NCBI GenBank assembly: GCA_015222805.1
Contig: JADFVZ010000073.1
Location: 1-55,426 of the forward strand
Length of the DNA stretch: 55,426 nucleotides
Source: Pseudomonadota bacterium
GTDB lineage: Bacteria; Pseudomonadota; Gammaproteobacteria; Xanthomonadales; SZUA-36
Reading direction: 5' to 3'
Each line of letters begins with the position of its first letter. The stretch's first letter is position 1. The position numbers and the translations under genes are program-made. Of the stretch, positions 7,804-17,234 are shown in pieces. The notes under the pieces were generated by a model. The model was not told the DNA's origin and searched no databases. It was given only the letters and a program-made list of their open reading frames with translations.

Positions 7804-9615
7804 CTATTCCTGTACTTCCTGTTGCGCCTGGTACTCCCCAATCCAGTTCTCGATATGACTGCGCAGCTGGATTAGCGGAATCGTACCGTTTTCCAGCACC
7901 CGATCGTGGAATTCACGGATATCGAAATCATCTCCCATGGTTTTTTCAGCCATTTTACGCAGGGCTATAATTTCCAGCCCGCCGGAATCGTAGGCTGTTA
8001 GCTGCCCGGGAAGGATGGCAATACGGTCAACCATCTGCTCGGCCAGGCTGCCTGGATAGCGACCGGATTCTTTGAGGTAGGCGATTGCCTGTTCACGTGA
8101 CCAGTCGAACAGGTGTATGCCCGGATCAACAACCATGCCGCGGGCGGGCCAGGCACGGCGGGTTATCGGGCCAGTGGTGGTACGGTACAAGCCCATTTCT
8201 TCTGCCAGGCCTTCGGCATAACGTGCCCAGCCTTCGCCGGGGCCCGAGAACCAGATAATCTGGGTCACCGGGTGCAGTCCTTCAACCGATTGTGCGATGG
8301 CAACCTGCAGGTGGTGGCCGGGCCAGGCTTCATGGAAGGCAACGGTTTCGGCATTGCCACGGGATTGCTCTTCAGGAAGGTTCAGCGGAATTCGGTATTC
8401 ACCCGGGCGGTCGGCACTGCCGGGGCGATAATGGGCAGACATGCCGGTGCCTTCCTCATGCTCTTCAAACGGTACAACTTCGACACCCTGTGAGGGCATG
8501 CTACCCACCCATTTCGGCATTTCAACGGCTGCCTGTTGGACAGTATCACGTGAAAACTGAAGCAATTCTTCCTTGCTGGCAAAGCCGTCTGCAGGGTCGT
8601 TGTTTGCCTTTTCAATAATTGCGGCAAAATCATCCAGCCCATAGGTCGCCAGACCCAGCTCGATTACCCTGGATTTGTTTGCGGATACGGTTGCCTGGCC
8701 CAATTCATAAACTTCTTTACCACTGCGTTCCAGTGTCGTATAACTTTGCAGCAGGGCCTGGTAGCAGGCCAGCCCATCGGGGTTGGCGGTGACAGTCAGT
8801 TCTGACCGTGCAGCCGTTAGATAAATACCGGCGAGGAAATCCCGATAATGCTGTAAGGCGGGATAGATTTGTTCGGCAACAATTTTGCGGGTTGCCCGGG
8901 TAAAGGCGGCATCATCATCCCGGCTGGCAGGGGAATAAAAGGGCGAATCTTCAATTTTCAGGGCCAGCAGGCCGTCAAACTGATCAACCACTCGTTGAAC
9001 GACCGCTTTTGGTGCGGAATAGCCAAGTTCCAGGCCCAACTTGAGGTTGTTAATTTCCTGATCAATATAGGCAGCCAGTTTTGACCAGCGGGTGATGGAT
9101 TGCAGCCTGGATTCAGTACTGCCAACCGGCTGTAACTGGGCAATTTGCGAATAAGCAGTATGCCAGCTGCCCATCTGGCTAACATTCCATAACTCGGCGC
9201 GACATATCCGTTGGGCGACCGATGAGTGCAGGGTTTGCAGCAGGTAGGCGTGGGTTATCCATTCCGGTTTGCCAATTAGTGCGGCGATATCAATCTGCTC
9301 AAGGTCGTGCAGCATGGCGTCCACTTCACCAGCAGCTAAGGTTCGGCCTACGGGAGAGTTATCTTCCATGCCGTCATGACGCTCAAGCTCGATGCCTGAG
9401 AAATAGGCCGTTTCGGGTGTGCGTTCGAGTACCCCGGCGTAATAACGGTCGGCGACTGCGGTAACTGCGGCAGCGGCTTTCGAAACCGGATATTCAGTTG
9501 TTGCAGAGGCGGCTGGTTTGGCGGGCGCAGGACTCGTGGCCTGTTCACAGGATGACAGGCCAAGGGTGAATAAAAAGGGTATCGACACAAGCAGGGCTTT
9601 TTGATTAAATATCAT
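7804..9615 (-). CDS. DUF885-family lipoprotein, predicted zinc-dependent hydrolase
   Basis: The 603-residue protein has a lipoprotein signal (LFTLGLSSCEQ, lipobox LSSC), so it is anchored in the envelope. The diagnostic HEAWPGHH motif is present near residue 430; the HExxPGHH pattern suggests a metallopeptidase-like active site with further acidic and His residues downstream. No substrate is known for this branch. It is the second gene of a minus-strand pair, 21 bases after the alkylglycerol-monooxygenase-like gene. Confidence 0.9.
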   Translation of the reverse strand: MIFNQKALLVSIPFLFTLGLSSCEQATSPAPAKPAASATTEYPVSKAAAAVTAVADRYYAGVLERTPETAYFSGIELERHDGMEDNSPVGRTLAAGEVDAMLHDLEQIDIAALIGKPEWITHAYLLQTLHSSVAQRICRAELWNVSQMGSWHTAYSQIAQLQPVGSTESRLQSITRWSKLAAYIDQEINNLKLGLELGYSAPKAVVQRVVDQFDGLLALKIEDSPFYSPASRDDDAAFTRATRKIVAEQIYPALQHYRDFLAGIYLTAARSELTVTANPDGLACYQALLQSYTTLERSGKEVYELGQATVSANKSRVIELGLATYGLDDFAAIIEKANNDPADGFASKEELLQFSRDTVQQAAVEMPKWVGSMPSQGVEVVPFEEHEEGTGMSAHYRPGSADRPGEYRIPLNLPEEQSRGNAETVAFHEAWPGHHLQVAIAQSVEGLHPVTQIIWFSGPGEGWARYAEGLAEEMGLYRTTTGPITRRAWPARGMVVDPGIHLFDWSREQAIAYLKESGRYPGSLAEQMVDRIAILPGQLTAYDSGGLEIIALRKMAEKTMGDDFDIREFHDRVLENGTIPLIQLRSHIENWIGEYQAQQEVQE

Positions 9616-9636
9616 TTTGAGTCCATTTGATTTTGA

Positions 9637-10875
9637 TTATTGACGCTGTTTTATTACCTGCTTATTGCTAGGCAGGTAAGGGTATATCGACAGGTACATC
9701 AGGGCTATTGCACTGATTAATAGATAGGCCTGAAACAGTATTATTACCAAGCCGTTCAGCGGCAGATAGGCCGGTATTATAAAGACCAGTGCCAGTTTTA
9801 ACCACTCAAGTACAGGCGCAAGTTTGCTGCCGTCTGTCCAGGTACCCATCAGGTAAAAACTAAAGAACAGCAGTCCGCTGGTGAGGATTAACGGTTCTGA
9901 ATCCCAGCTCTTTGCTACCAGCAGCAGGCCGGTACTCGCCAGGGTGGTGCAAAAGAACTGAAAAAAAGCATACAGTTTGGCGGGCTTTGAAATTTGTGGT
10001 TGGTACTTTTGAAAGTCTTCAAGCGGGGTCGCTGTTTTCAATCGTGAATTCTCAAGACCGGCTGGCCGCCAGCCGGGTCCTTTAAACCAGACTTTGATTT
10101 TGTCCAGCCAATGCGGTGCATGCCAGGAATCCAGCAGGGTATACCAGTAGATATGTATATTGGCCCAGAACGGGTTATAGCTTTTTAGCGCGCTCCGCAG
10201 GCCGTAAACACAGGGCTCGGTTGCCAGTTCTTCCTGGAAGCTACCAAACAATCGGTCCCAGATGATAAATATACCACCGTAGTTGCGATCTATATAAATC
10301 TTGTTTTGCGCATGGTGTACCCGATGGTTTGAGGCGGTAACAAAGATGGCTTCGAGAGGTCCGAGTTTAGCTACATGCTCGGTATGCACCCAGAACTGGT
10401 AGACCAGGTTGATAGCCGCACTAGCTAAAAATATTTCCAGCGGAATGCCGAGATACAGCCATGGCAGGTAGAAGATAAATCCAAACAGACCGCTGCCTGA
10501 TTGCCGCAAGGCGGTACCGAGGTTGTAATCTTCACTTTGATGGTGAACCACATGTGCCGCCCAGAACAGGTTGATTTCATGGCTGGCCCGGTGAAACCAG
10601 TAATAGGAGAAATCATAGGCAACAATCGCAAACAACCAGATAGCAACGCCTGTATCAGGAAAATCGATCAGTCGGTAATCATCGGTAACCCGGGCATAAA
10701 ACCAGGCACCAAAACCGAGTACCAGGATACCGCGCAAGCGGCTGATACTACCGAGAGATATGCTGGTGATGGTGTCAGCTACACGGTAAGTATTCCGGCT
10801 CCTGATAAGACCATATATCCACTCAAACAGGATCAGGATAATGAAGCCTGGAATGGCGTATAGAATTATTTTCAT
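9637..10875 (-). CDS. Sterol desaturase/fatty acid hydroxylase superfamily protein, alkylglycerol-monooxygenase-like
   Basis: The 412-residue membrane protein carries the eight-His di-iron set: HRASH, HVVHHQSE and NHRVHH. The HHQSEDYNLGTALRQS segment is typical of the alkylglycerol monooxygenase (TMEM195) branch, which cleaves ether lipids using O2. Multiple helices lie at both ends. The start ATG is at 10873-10875. It is upstream of, and probably co-transcribed with, the DUF885 gene. The substrate in bacteria is not established, so ether-lipid activity is inference. Confidence 0.88.
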   Translation of the reverse strand: MKIILYAIPGFIILILFEWIYGLIRSRNTYRVADTITSISLGSISRLRGILVLGFGAWFYARVTDDYRLIDFPDTGVAIWLFAIVAYDFSYYWFHRASHEINLFWAAHVVHHQSEDYNLGTALRQSGSGLFGFIFYLPWLYLGIPLEIFLASAAINLVYQFWVHTEHVAKLGPLEAIFVTASNHRVHHAQNKIYIDRNYGGIFIIWDRLFGSFQEELATEPCVYGLRSALKSYNPFWANIHIYWYTLLDSWHAPHWLDKIKVWFKGPGWRPAGLENSRLKTATPLEDFQKYQPQISKPAKLYAFFQFFCTTLASTGLLLVAKSWDSEPLILTSGLLFFSFYLMGTWTDGSKLAPVLEWLKLALVFIIPAYLPLNGLVIILFQAYLLISAIALMYLSIYPYLPSNKQVIKQRQ

Positions 10876-10967
10876 CTGTGCTCATTGGTCGCTGAGTGAA
10901 CGAATTATTATGCGCTTTTTTTGTGCTAAAGTGTACGTAGAACGACTTCAGATTACCCCGGTTACCT

Positions 10968-11897
10968 ATGACAGCAGTAATTAGCCATCCCGATTGTACG
11001 CTTCATCAGAACGGTACAGGTTCGCACCCGGAATCGGCGGGCAGGCTGGGCGCAATCAACAATCAGTTGATTACCTCCGGACTTGACTGTGTGCTGTCGC
11101 ATTATGATGCACCGAAGGCAGGAAAACACGATCTCTACCGGGTTCACACTCGAGAGTATGTTGAGCAGGTGTTTAGGCTGGCACCACAGCAGGGTTACAC
11201 CATGCTCGATGGTGACACATGGATGAATCCACATACCCTCAACGCCGCCCTGCGCAGTGCAGGCGCTATGCTCAAGGCTGTCGACCTGGTAATGACCGGT
11301 AAACATAGTCAGGCATTTTGTAATATCCGCCCGCCCGGCCACCATGCCGGTAAAAGCCGAGCTGCCGGGTTTTGTATTTTTAATAATGTTGCCGTTGGTG
11401 CAGCCTATGCTTTGGAAAAGTATGACTTGCAGCGGGTTGCCATCCTTGATTTTGATGTGCATCACGGTAATGGCACTGAAGACATATTCAGCGGCGATCA
11501 ACGGATCCTGTTTGGATCATCATTCCAGCATCCGTTTTATCCCTATAGCGGTGCTGATACCGATGTGCCAAATATTATCAACCTGCCGATGCCTGCCGGG
11601 ACCTCTGGAGAAATCTGGCAGCAGGCGGTAGCACAGCAGTGGTTGCCTCGCCTGGATGAATTCAAACCCGAGTTGATCATTATCTCCGCCGGTTTTGACT
11701 CGCATTGGAAAGATGATATGGGCGGTTTTAAACTACTGGAAGCAGACTATGCCTGGTTTACCCAGGAGATGGTAAAGCTGGCTGATAAATATGCGCGGGG
11801 TCGGCTGATCTCCTGTTTGGAAGGTGGCTACGACCTGCCTTCACTTGGGCGCAGTGCGGTTGCGCATATCAAACAGCTGGCTGAATTCCAGAGCTGA
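10968..11897 (+). CDS. Histone deacetylase-family amidohydrolase
   Basis: The 309-residue protein has the class II HDAC-like signature set: RPPGHHAG (catalytic His pair), FDVHHGNGT (Zn Asp and His), SAGFDSH (Zn Asp) and EGGYDL (Gly-Gly-Tyr loop). Bacterial relatives deacetylate acetyl-lysine or acetylpolyamines; the sequence does not decide which. It is divergent from the alkylglycerol-monooxygenase-like gene and convergent with DUF3604, with nine bases between stops. All catalytic residues are intact. Confidence 0.93.
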   Translation: MTAVISHPDCTLHQNGTGSHPESAGRLGAINNQLITSGLDCVLSHYDAPKAGKHDLYRVHTREYVEQVFRLAPQQGYTMLDGDTWMNPHTLNAALRSAGAMLKAVDLVMTGKHSQAFCNIRPPGHHAGKSRAAGFCIFNNVAVGAAYALEKYDLQRVAILDFDVHHGNGTEDIFSGDQRILFGSSFQHPFYPYSGADTDVPNIINLPMPAGTSGEIWQQAVAQQWLPRLDEFKPELIIISAGFDSHWKDDMGGFKLLEADYAWFTQEMVKLADKYARGRLISCLEGGYDLPSLGRSAVAHIKQLAEFQS

Positions 11898-11906
11898 GTT
11901 TCATGC

Positions 11907-13847
11907 TTAAGGCTGGTACCAGATCGGAGATGAATAAGCGCGTTCCTGGATGACCTGCGGGTAGTTTTCCGGAGGAGCCTTGTCCAGTGCCAGAGAGTCA
12001 TACAGGGAATTGCGCGGGGTTGGTATCTGCAGCACGCGGGCATAATAGAAAGCACTTTGGAGTGGGTCAAACTCGGGATCTTGCCACCAGGCGCTTAACT
12101 CCGGTACGCCAATCGTGTTTTGATAACGGGCTGTACTTCGATCAACGGTGTCACCTACTGCCAGCAATTTGCCCTCGCCATCCTTTGACCGCGTTCCTGA
12201 CCAGGCGATATCAAACACTTTTTCCTGGCTGGTTCCGGTATTGTCGAGCCAGCCTTTAACTATCTGGATACGATCAAGGTTGGCGCCATTCGGATCCCTG
12301 GCGGCCTGGATAAGGAAAGAAGGAATTGCTGTCGGATTGGCGGACAGGGTGCCGCCCATAGGTACCCCTTTACTATAACCAATGCCCGCAAGATCGTGGC
12401 TGCTTAAATCTGTTTCAGAAAAACCGTAACCGCCAAAAAAGCGTACCGCGATACGGGGCCCTGTGGTGCCGTATACCTCACGGCGTTTAAACGCGGCGAT
12501 GATTTCTTCACGGGTATTTTCCCGTGTCCAGACGCCTGCCAGCCCCGAGGCCGACATCGACCAGCCGGATAAACGCCCGAGGCCGCGTTGTTTGTTTTCC
12601 GGAATGGAATCCAGTGCCATTTTGCCCATGAAGTTATTTTCTTCAGCTGATGCCAGACCGGTATGACTGTCGGTTGCGCCGATTATGCCGAGTTTATAGG
12701 GGTTAATACCCAATTGCTTTTCAATTGCGAGTCCGACCTTCAGCGCACCACGAATATAATCACCATTGGTTGTTGTGGGTATTTGTGATTTATCCGCACG
12801 CATTTCCAGCAGGTGTGGGAAGAACTCAAAATCAGCAAATTCATCATCCGGAGAAAGCACTGGGTGGGTTTCTGATGTGCCTTTTATCTGGGTGACTTCA
12901 GCCACCGGTTCCCACCTGGCGCGCTGGCGGGCATAGGCGGCATCGATGGGCTCGCCAGCCATGTTGACGAGGGCAAACATCTGCCCTTTGGAAACGTTTG
13001 AATTATGCGGGATGGAAACAAAATCGGCACCGGTCTGGCTGGAGATTTCATCCAGCCAACTCCAGAGATCTTCCGGGTTGATACTGTCTATGGAAGAAAA
13101 GGGCAGGAACTGTTTGGCGGTTTCCGCACCTTCGGGCATCAGTACCACCCGGTGCAGGTTGGCACCGTCACGGGTGGCAGAGTACTCCCAGCCGATCAGG
13201 GTAGTAAATTTCCCCGGCTGGTTATGGCGTTCGGCAGCATCAATATTGGCCTGCCAATGGGAGCGGGCAATATCCTCGACAAATAAATCATCCACCAGGC
13301 TGGGGTCGGACGAAATCCATTGCATGTCCTGGCTGATATCAGAATCCAGGCCGAATAAATCCCTGAACCAGCGACTGATTTTATCGCTTGCGGGGATTTC
13401 CACAGTTCGCTCGGCTTGATCAAGCCCGGCAGAGTTCATGCCCCAGACAATCAGCCGGGCCGCATGGCCGCGTTCACCGGCTTCTCGCAGTTCAACCAGG
13501 CGCCGGCCAAGGCGGGTATCGACCAGGCGCTTATCTTTTTGATTGAACAGGCTGTAGGGAACGCCCAGCATTTCAGCATGATCTGTAACCGCGAGGAAAT
13601 CCAACGGTGTTTCCAGTTGTACTTTAGCCCGGTGGAAGGGGTGGATAACCGGTGCGCCTTTGGCGAACCGATAGGCGGTATCCGCATCGGCAGTGTTATT
13701 GCCAAAGATATAGGCATCGACTGATAAATTACTGTGCAAATGGGTGTCACCCCAGAGCAATTTATTCGGGTTTTCCTGTGCACTGCCGGCAGTTGATACA
13801 AACAGGCAGATACTGGCAGTTATAGCCTTTTTTGTGAACGCCTTCAC
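11907..13847 (-). CDS. DUF3604 exported protein with PHP-like metal motif
   Basis: The 646-residue protein has an N-terminal signal peptide (cleavage near SAQ/EN, about residue 24) and a GDTHLHSNLSVDA motif, a PHP-like metal-binding start typical of DUF3604. Further metal-site candidates are VTDHAEM and GATDSHTG. The family is a predicted periplasmic hydrolase without a settled substrate. The start used is GTG at 13845-13847. It lies 11 bases after the M19 peptidase gene, so the two probably form an operon. Confidence 0.9.
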   Translation of the reverse strand: MKAFTKKAITASICLFVSTAGSAQENPNKLLWGDTHLHSNLSVDAYIFGNNTADADTAYRFAKGAPVIHPFHRAKVQLETPLDFLAVTDHAEMLGVPYSLFNQKDKRLVDTRLGRRLVELREAGERGHAARLIVWGMNSAGLDQAERTVEIPASDKISRWFRDLFGLDSDISQDMQWISSDPSLVDDLFVEDIARSHWQANIDAAERHNQPGKFTTLIGWEYSATRDGANLHRVVLMPEGAETAKQFLPFSSIDSINPEDLWSWLDEISSQTGADFVSIPHNSNVSKGQMFALVNMAGEPIDAAYARQRARWEPVAEVTQIKGTSETHPVLSPDDEFADFEFFPHLLEMRADKSQIPTTTNGDYIRGALKVGLAIEKQLGINPYKLGIIGATDSHTGLASAEENNFMGKMALDSIPENKQRGLGRLSGWSMSASGLAGVWTRENTREEIIAAFKRREVYGTTGPRIAVRFFGGYGFSETDLSSHDLAGIGYSKGVPMGGTLSANPTAIPSFLIQAARDPNGANLDRIQIVKGWLDNTGTSQEKVFDIAWSGTRSKDGEGKLLAVGDTVDRSTARYQNTIGVPELSAWWQDPEFDPLQSAFYYARVLQIPTPRNSLYDSLALDKAPPENYPQVIQERAYSSPIWYQP

Positions 13848-13858
13848 AAGCGACCTGC

Positions 13859-15004
13859 TTATTGCCCGGTAACCGCAGTCAGCACCCGCAGGCCATTGCC
13901 GCCGATAATCTTAGCTACTTCATCTTCATTCAGGCCGCGTTGCAGCATGCGCATGACCACCAGCGGGAAGTCTGCGTAGTCATCCCAGACCGGTTTGTAA
14001 TTGGCATCCATATCGGTACCCAGGCCAACATGGTCAACACCGACAAGATCCACCAACTCCAGGATCCGGGTAATCAGGCCATCCATGGTGGAAATGCCCA
14101 GTCCGGCTGGCCAGCCACCAATCACTCCATCGGCCTCAGCAATGCGCAGTGCCAACTCTTTGGAAATAAACCGTGGCATTACCTGTCCCTCGCTTAATAT
14201 ATGGGTATGTGAACAGAAGATGGGTTTGTCGCTTATATCGAGGATTTGTGCAAGGCTGTCCAGGGATGAATGGGCCCCGTCAATAACCATACCCAGGCTG
14301 TTCATTTCTTTGATAATGGCTTTGCCTGCCGGGGTCAGGCCGTGTTGCTTAGGCTCGGCGGTCATGATGTCACCCAGTTCGTTATGGTGGTAATGCATGG
14401 GGTTAATCACCCGCAGGCCGTCTGCATATGACTCATGCAGACGCTCAACACTGCCGCCGAGGAAATCACCACCTTCGCTGCCGAATAAGGCAGCCGTTTT
14501 GCCATCGGCGCGCGCCTGCAGGATATCGCGGGTATTAAACACCGGCTGGACCAGTCCGCTTTTGCCCAGTTCCAGCAGGTTATCCATTTGTGTACGGTAG
14601 CTTGCCCAGGCCTCACCCGGTTCAAATTCACGGGTTGAAACCAGACCTTTACCTTTCACCAGGTCGAGTAGCTGGAAATCTGCCACAGTACAGAAAGTCA
14701 CGGCATTCATCCCGCCTGCCTGCATATCAGCAACCGCCTTATCTTCAAAGCCGGCTTTAAGCGAGTACATCTTCATCATTGGCGAGAGGCCGGTGGCACC
14801 CCTGGCAAAGCTGAGGCCGGGATGTGCATGCAGGTCAAAACTCGGGTGCCTGGCGATCAGTGCTTTGGCTTTTATCAGCATTTCAGGATCGGGTTCAAAG
14901 CCAAGGACGACCGGTACCGGGCGCAGTTTAAAGTATGCCCCAATTCCGATAGCACCTAAGGCGACTGCCCCGCCAATCACAAATTTCCGTCGTGTCATTC
15001 CCAT
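13859..15004 (-). CDS. Membrane dipeptidase (peptidase family M19), exported
   Basis: The 381-residue protein begins MGMTRRKFVIGG, a twin-arginine-type signal with a hydrophobic core. M19 features follow: DLHAHPGL (first Zn ligands), a GSEGGDFLGG glutamate region, DGAHSSL, and FCSHTHIL. M19 enzymes cleave dipeptides, including D-amino-acid dipeptides, with a binuclear zinc site. AGGAAA upstream of the first ATG supports that start. It is followed closely by DUF3604. Confidence 0.9.
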   Translation of the reverse strand: MGMTRRKFVIGGAVALGAIGIGAYFKLRPVPVVLGFEPDPEMLIKAKALIARHPSFDLHAHPGLSFARGATGLSPMMKMYSLKAGFEDKAVADMQAGGMNAVTFCTVADFQLLDLVKGKGLVSTREFEPGEAWASYRTQMDNLLELGKSGLVQPVFNTRDILQARADGKTAALFGSEGGDFLGGSVERLHESYADGLRVINPMHYHHNELGDIMTAEPKQHGLTPAGKAIIKEMNSLGMVIDGAHSSLDSLAQILDISDKPIFCSHTHILSEGQVMPRFISKELALRIAEADGVIGGWPAGLGISTMDGLITRILELVDLVGVDHVGLGTDMDANYKPVWDDYADFPLVVMRMLQRGLNEDEVAKIIGGNGLRVLTAVTGQ

Positions 15005-15064
15005 AATTATATTTCCTGTAAATTATTTATTTGATTGTATGTTATTTATATGCTGAATAATGAT

Positions 15065-16255
15065 TCAGTCTTTCGGGCCAAAATGTTTCAGCATGACCAG
15101 ATTGTCACTGGCACTGGTGTTAGTTATTGTTACCCCATTTTCTGCAGCAGATGAACACACAAACAATTCATCCTGGGTCATTTCACCAAAGCGGATAAGG
15201 GCAGGTGATTCGATTGCATGCGCTCCGAAAGTACCGCTGCCCTGGGTGACAATCAGGCCATAAGGGCCATCGTCTTTAATGTTAACGGTACATCCCGGGA
15301 ATACCGTGAGTTCTTTGGCGCTAAACTCTTTAGCTTTATAGATAATATGCTTTTCCTGGTAACCTTCAGCCCGCATTTCCTCGACAGCTCGAACGGGTTT
15401 GGGCGCCATAAAACGCTGTGCATGAAAATCAGGGTCAAGGTTGAGGTCCCAGTCAATAATGTCGAGTAAATACTCTACATCGTCCTTGTGTTCTCCCGGC
15501 ACATCTTTTACCAGCAGGTTACGCGGCAGGTAGCGGTCCCAGGCAATATTCTGGTACATGCCGAAGACATCAGAAGCTCGTTGCGGCTCGTAGGTCAACA
15601 GCGAGCCCGGGGCATGCAGGATGCCGGCAGGAACATTCCAGCCGGTGCCGAGTTTTAGCTTATAGGCTTTGGAATGATAGAGGATGCCGTTGTCCGCAGT
15701 GGTCCAGTCTAGCAGGCACTTACGGATATCATCACGGCTGACTTCGGGGTTCAAACCAAAAAAAGTATACGGAAAATAACCGCCGTGGCTGTTGAGCTGT
15801 GGCGGAAAATAATAGGCTTCGGGTTTTCCCTGCTGGCCAACCTTTGCGGCATAGGTGTCGTTGTGGTGGATATGCAGCGGCAAGGGTTCCTGGTTGTCGA
15901 AAAACTTACTGAACATCGGCCAGCCCCCGTACTTATACATCATGGCTTTGCCGAGGATGTCATTTCCGAAGAGCTCGATTGCATCTTTTAACAGGACTTT
16001 TTCACCGCCAAATACCAGATAACTTAAGCCTTCGTCCGCGGTGGTGTTCGGGCCGTTATCGGCTTTGGTGGTTGAGGCCAGCCAACGCTCATCTATACCG
16101 CCGCGGTTGGCACCAAATGCGTAGTAATCATCCGGGTGCAGTTTCAGGCGCTTGCCGGGCACACAAAAAGAGCGGGGTACCCAGGCCGGTGCCAGGCGGA
16201 AAATACCCTGGCCCTGCTCAAGGGCATTTTTGATGATGGTTTCTTTGTTGGCCAT
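15065..16255 (-). CDS. Cupin protein resembling class I mannose-6-phosphate isomerase
   Basis: The protein is 396 residues from the chosen start MANKETIIKN at 16253-16255, which has AAGGA upstream and clears the preceding gene; a longer frame would run into that gene. HIHHNDTYAAK resembles the metal-binding His pair of phosphomannose isomerases, and a second cupin-like barrel (VFPGCTVNIKDDGPYGLIV) lies at the C-terminus. A sugar isomerase role is likely given the neighbours, but neither substrate nor reaction can be read from the sequence. Last gene of the carbohydrate cluster. Confidence 0.72.
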   Translation of the reverse strand: MANKETIIKNALEQGQGIFRLAPAWVPRSFCVPGKRLKLHPDDYYAFGANRGGIDERWLASTTKADNGPNTTADEGLSYLVFGGEKVLLKDAIELFGNDILGKAMMYKYGGWPMFSKFFDNQEPLPLHIHHNDTYAAKVGQQGKPEAYYFPPQLNSHGGYFPYTFFGLNPEVSRDDIRKCLLDWTTADNGILYHSKAYKLKLGTGWNVPAGILHAPGSLLTYEPQRASDVFGMYQNIAWDRYLPRNLLVKDVPGEHKDDVEYLLDIIDWDLNLDPDFHAQRFMAPKPVRAVEEMRAEGYQEKHIIYKAKEFSAKELTVFPGCTVNIKDDGPYGLIVTQGSGTFGAHAIESPALIRFGEMTQDELFVCSSAAENGVTITNTSASDNLVMLKHFGPKD

Positions 16256-16268
16256 TACTTGTCCTTGC

Positions 16269-17234
16269 TCATATATTTGCAGCTTTGCGGATCGCATCGA
16301 GTACCGTGGCATTGGCGACAGAATCCTGGATGCTGGGGACAGCCGGGGAGTCGCCTTGCAGGGTGTTAGCAACTACCTGCAGTTGATAGAAAAAAGTTGA
16401 TTGTGGATCTGCATTTTCTTCACGCTGCCCCTGCGGGCTTTCAATATGCAGGACACCCCCCAGGTGCGGCAGTATCGGCTTGCTTGCATGTAGCCGGCCC
16501 AACTCGCCTTCGATGATCAGTTCACCCTCCAGTTCCCCGGTTTCCGGCATGGCGCAGTCGATCAGTCCTTCAACTCCACTGGCGAAGGTTAGTGTGGCTT
16601 TAATCGATAAATCGACACCGGTTGTGCCGAAAATAGCCTCTGCATTTATTGTTTCAGGCTCATCTCCACAAAGCGTGCGAATCATATTCAGGGGGTAACA
16701 ACCGAGATCCATTAATGCACCGCCGCCCATTTCAGGGTCGTGACGGATCTGGCCTTCACGCGGTGGTACGGGCACATGCAGGCGGCCGGTTATTGTTCGG
16801 ATCGTGCCCAGTTCTCCACTGGCAACTATGGCCTGTATGCGTTTGAAATACGGGTGATGTCGGTAGTGGAAAGCTTCTATAAGGTGTTTTCCGGAACTTT
16901 GCGCAATCAGTGCAAGTTCACGGGCTTCCTGCGCATTCATCACCAACGGTTTTTCACAGAGGACATGTTTACCTGCTGCCAGCGCAAGTCCTGCCCATTG
17001 GGCATGCAGGCTAACCGGCAGGGCAATGTAAACCAGATCAATGTCGATACGTGCCAGTAATGCCCGGTAATCGGCCTCGACATGTTTAATCCCGTGTTCG
17101 AGGGCATACTCATGTGCGCGTTGCGGATCGCGTGCAGCAACAGCTGTTACCTCCACGTCTGCGAGTAGTTCGGCAGGCTTGAGGATTGCCATGGGTGTAA
17201 TCCAGGCTGCGCCGAGCAGGCCAATTCGAATCAT
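16269..17234 (-). CDS. Gfo/Idh/MocA-family NAD(P)-dependent oxidoreductase
   Basis: The 321-residue protein has an N-terminal Rossmann fold (IGLLGAAWITP) and the conserved CEKPLVMNAQEA segment, whose Lys is catalytic. FHYRHHPYFKR and MGGGALMDLGCYPLNM follow. The pattern is closest to the dimeric dihydrodiol dehydrogenase/xylose dehydrogenase-like branch, so it probably oxidises a sugar or related polyol. Its ATG overlaps the stop of the upstream glycosidase-like gene (TAATG), so the two are coupled. Confidence 0.92.
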   Translation of the reverse strand: MIRIGLLGAAWITPMAILKPAELLADVEVTAVAARDPQRAHEYALEHGIKHVEADYRALLARIDIDLVYIALPVSLHAQWAGLALAAGKHVLCEKPLVMNAQEARELALIAQSSGKHLIEAFHYRHHPYFKRIQAIVASGELGTIRTITGRLHVPVPPREGQIRHDPEMGGGALMDLGCYPLNMIRTLCGDEPETINAEAIFGTTGVDLSIKATLTFASGVEGLIDCAMPETGELEGELIIEGELGRLHASKPILPHLGGVLHIESPQGQREENADPQSTFFYQLQVVANTLQGDSPAVPSIQDSVANATVLDAIRKAANI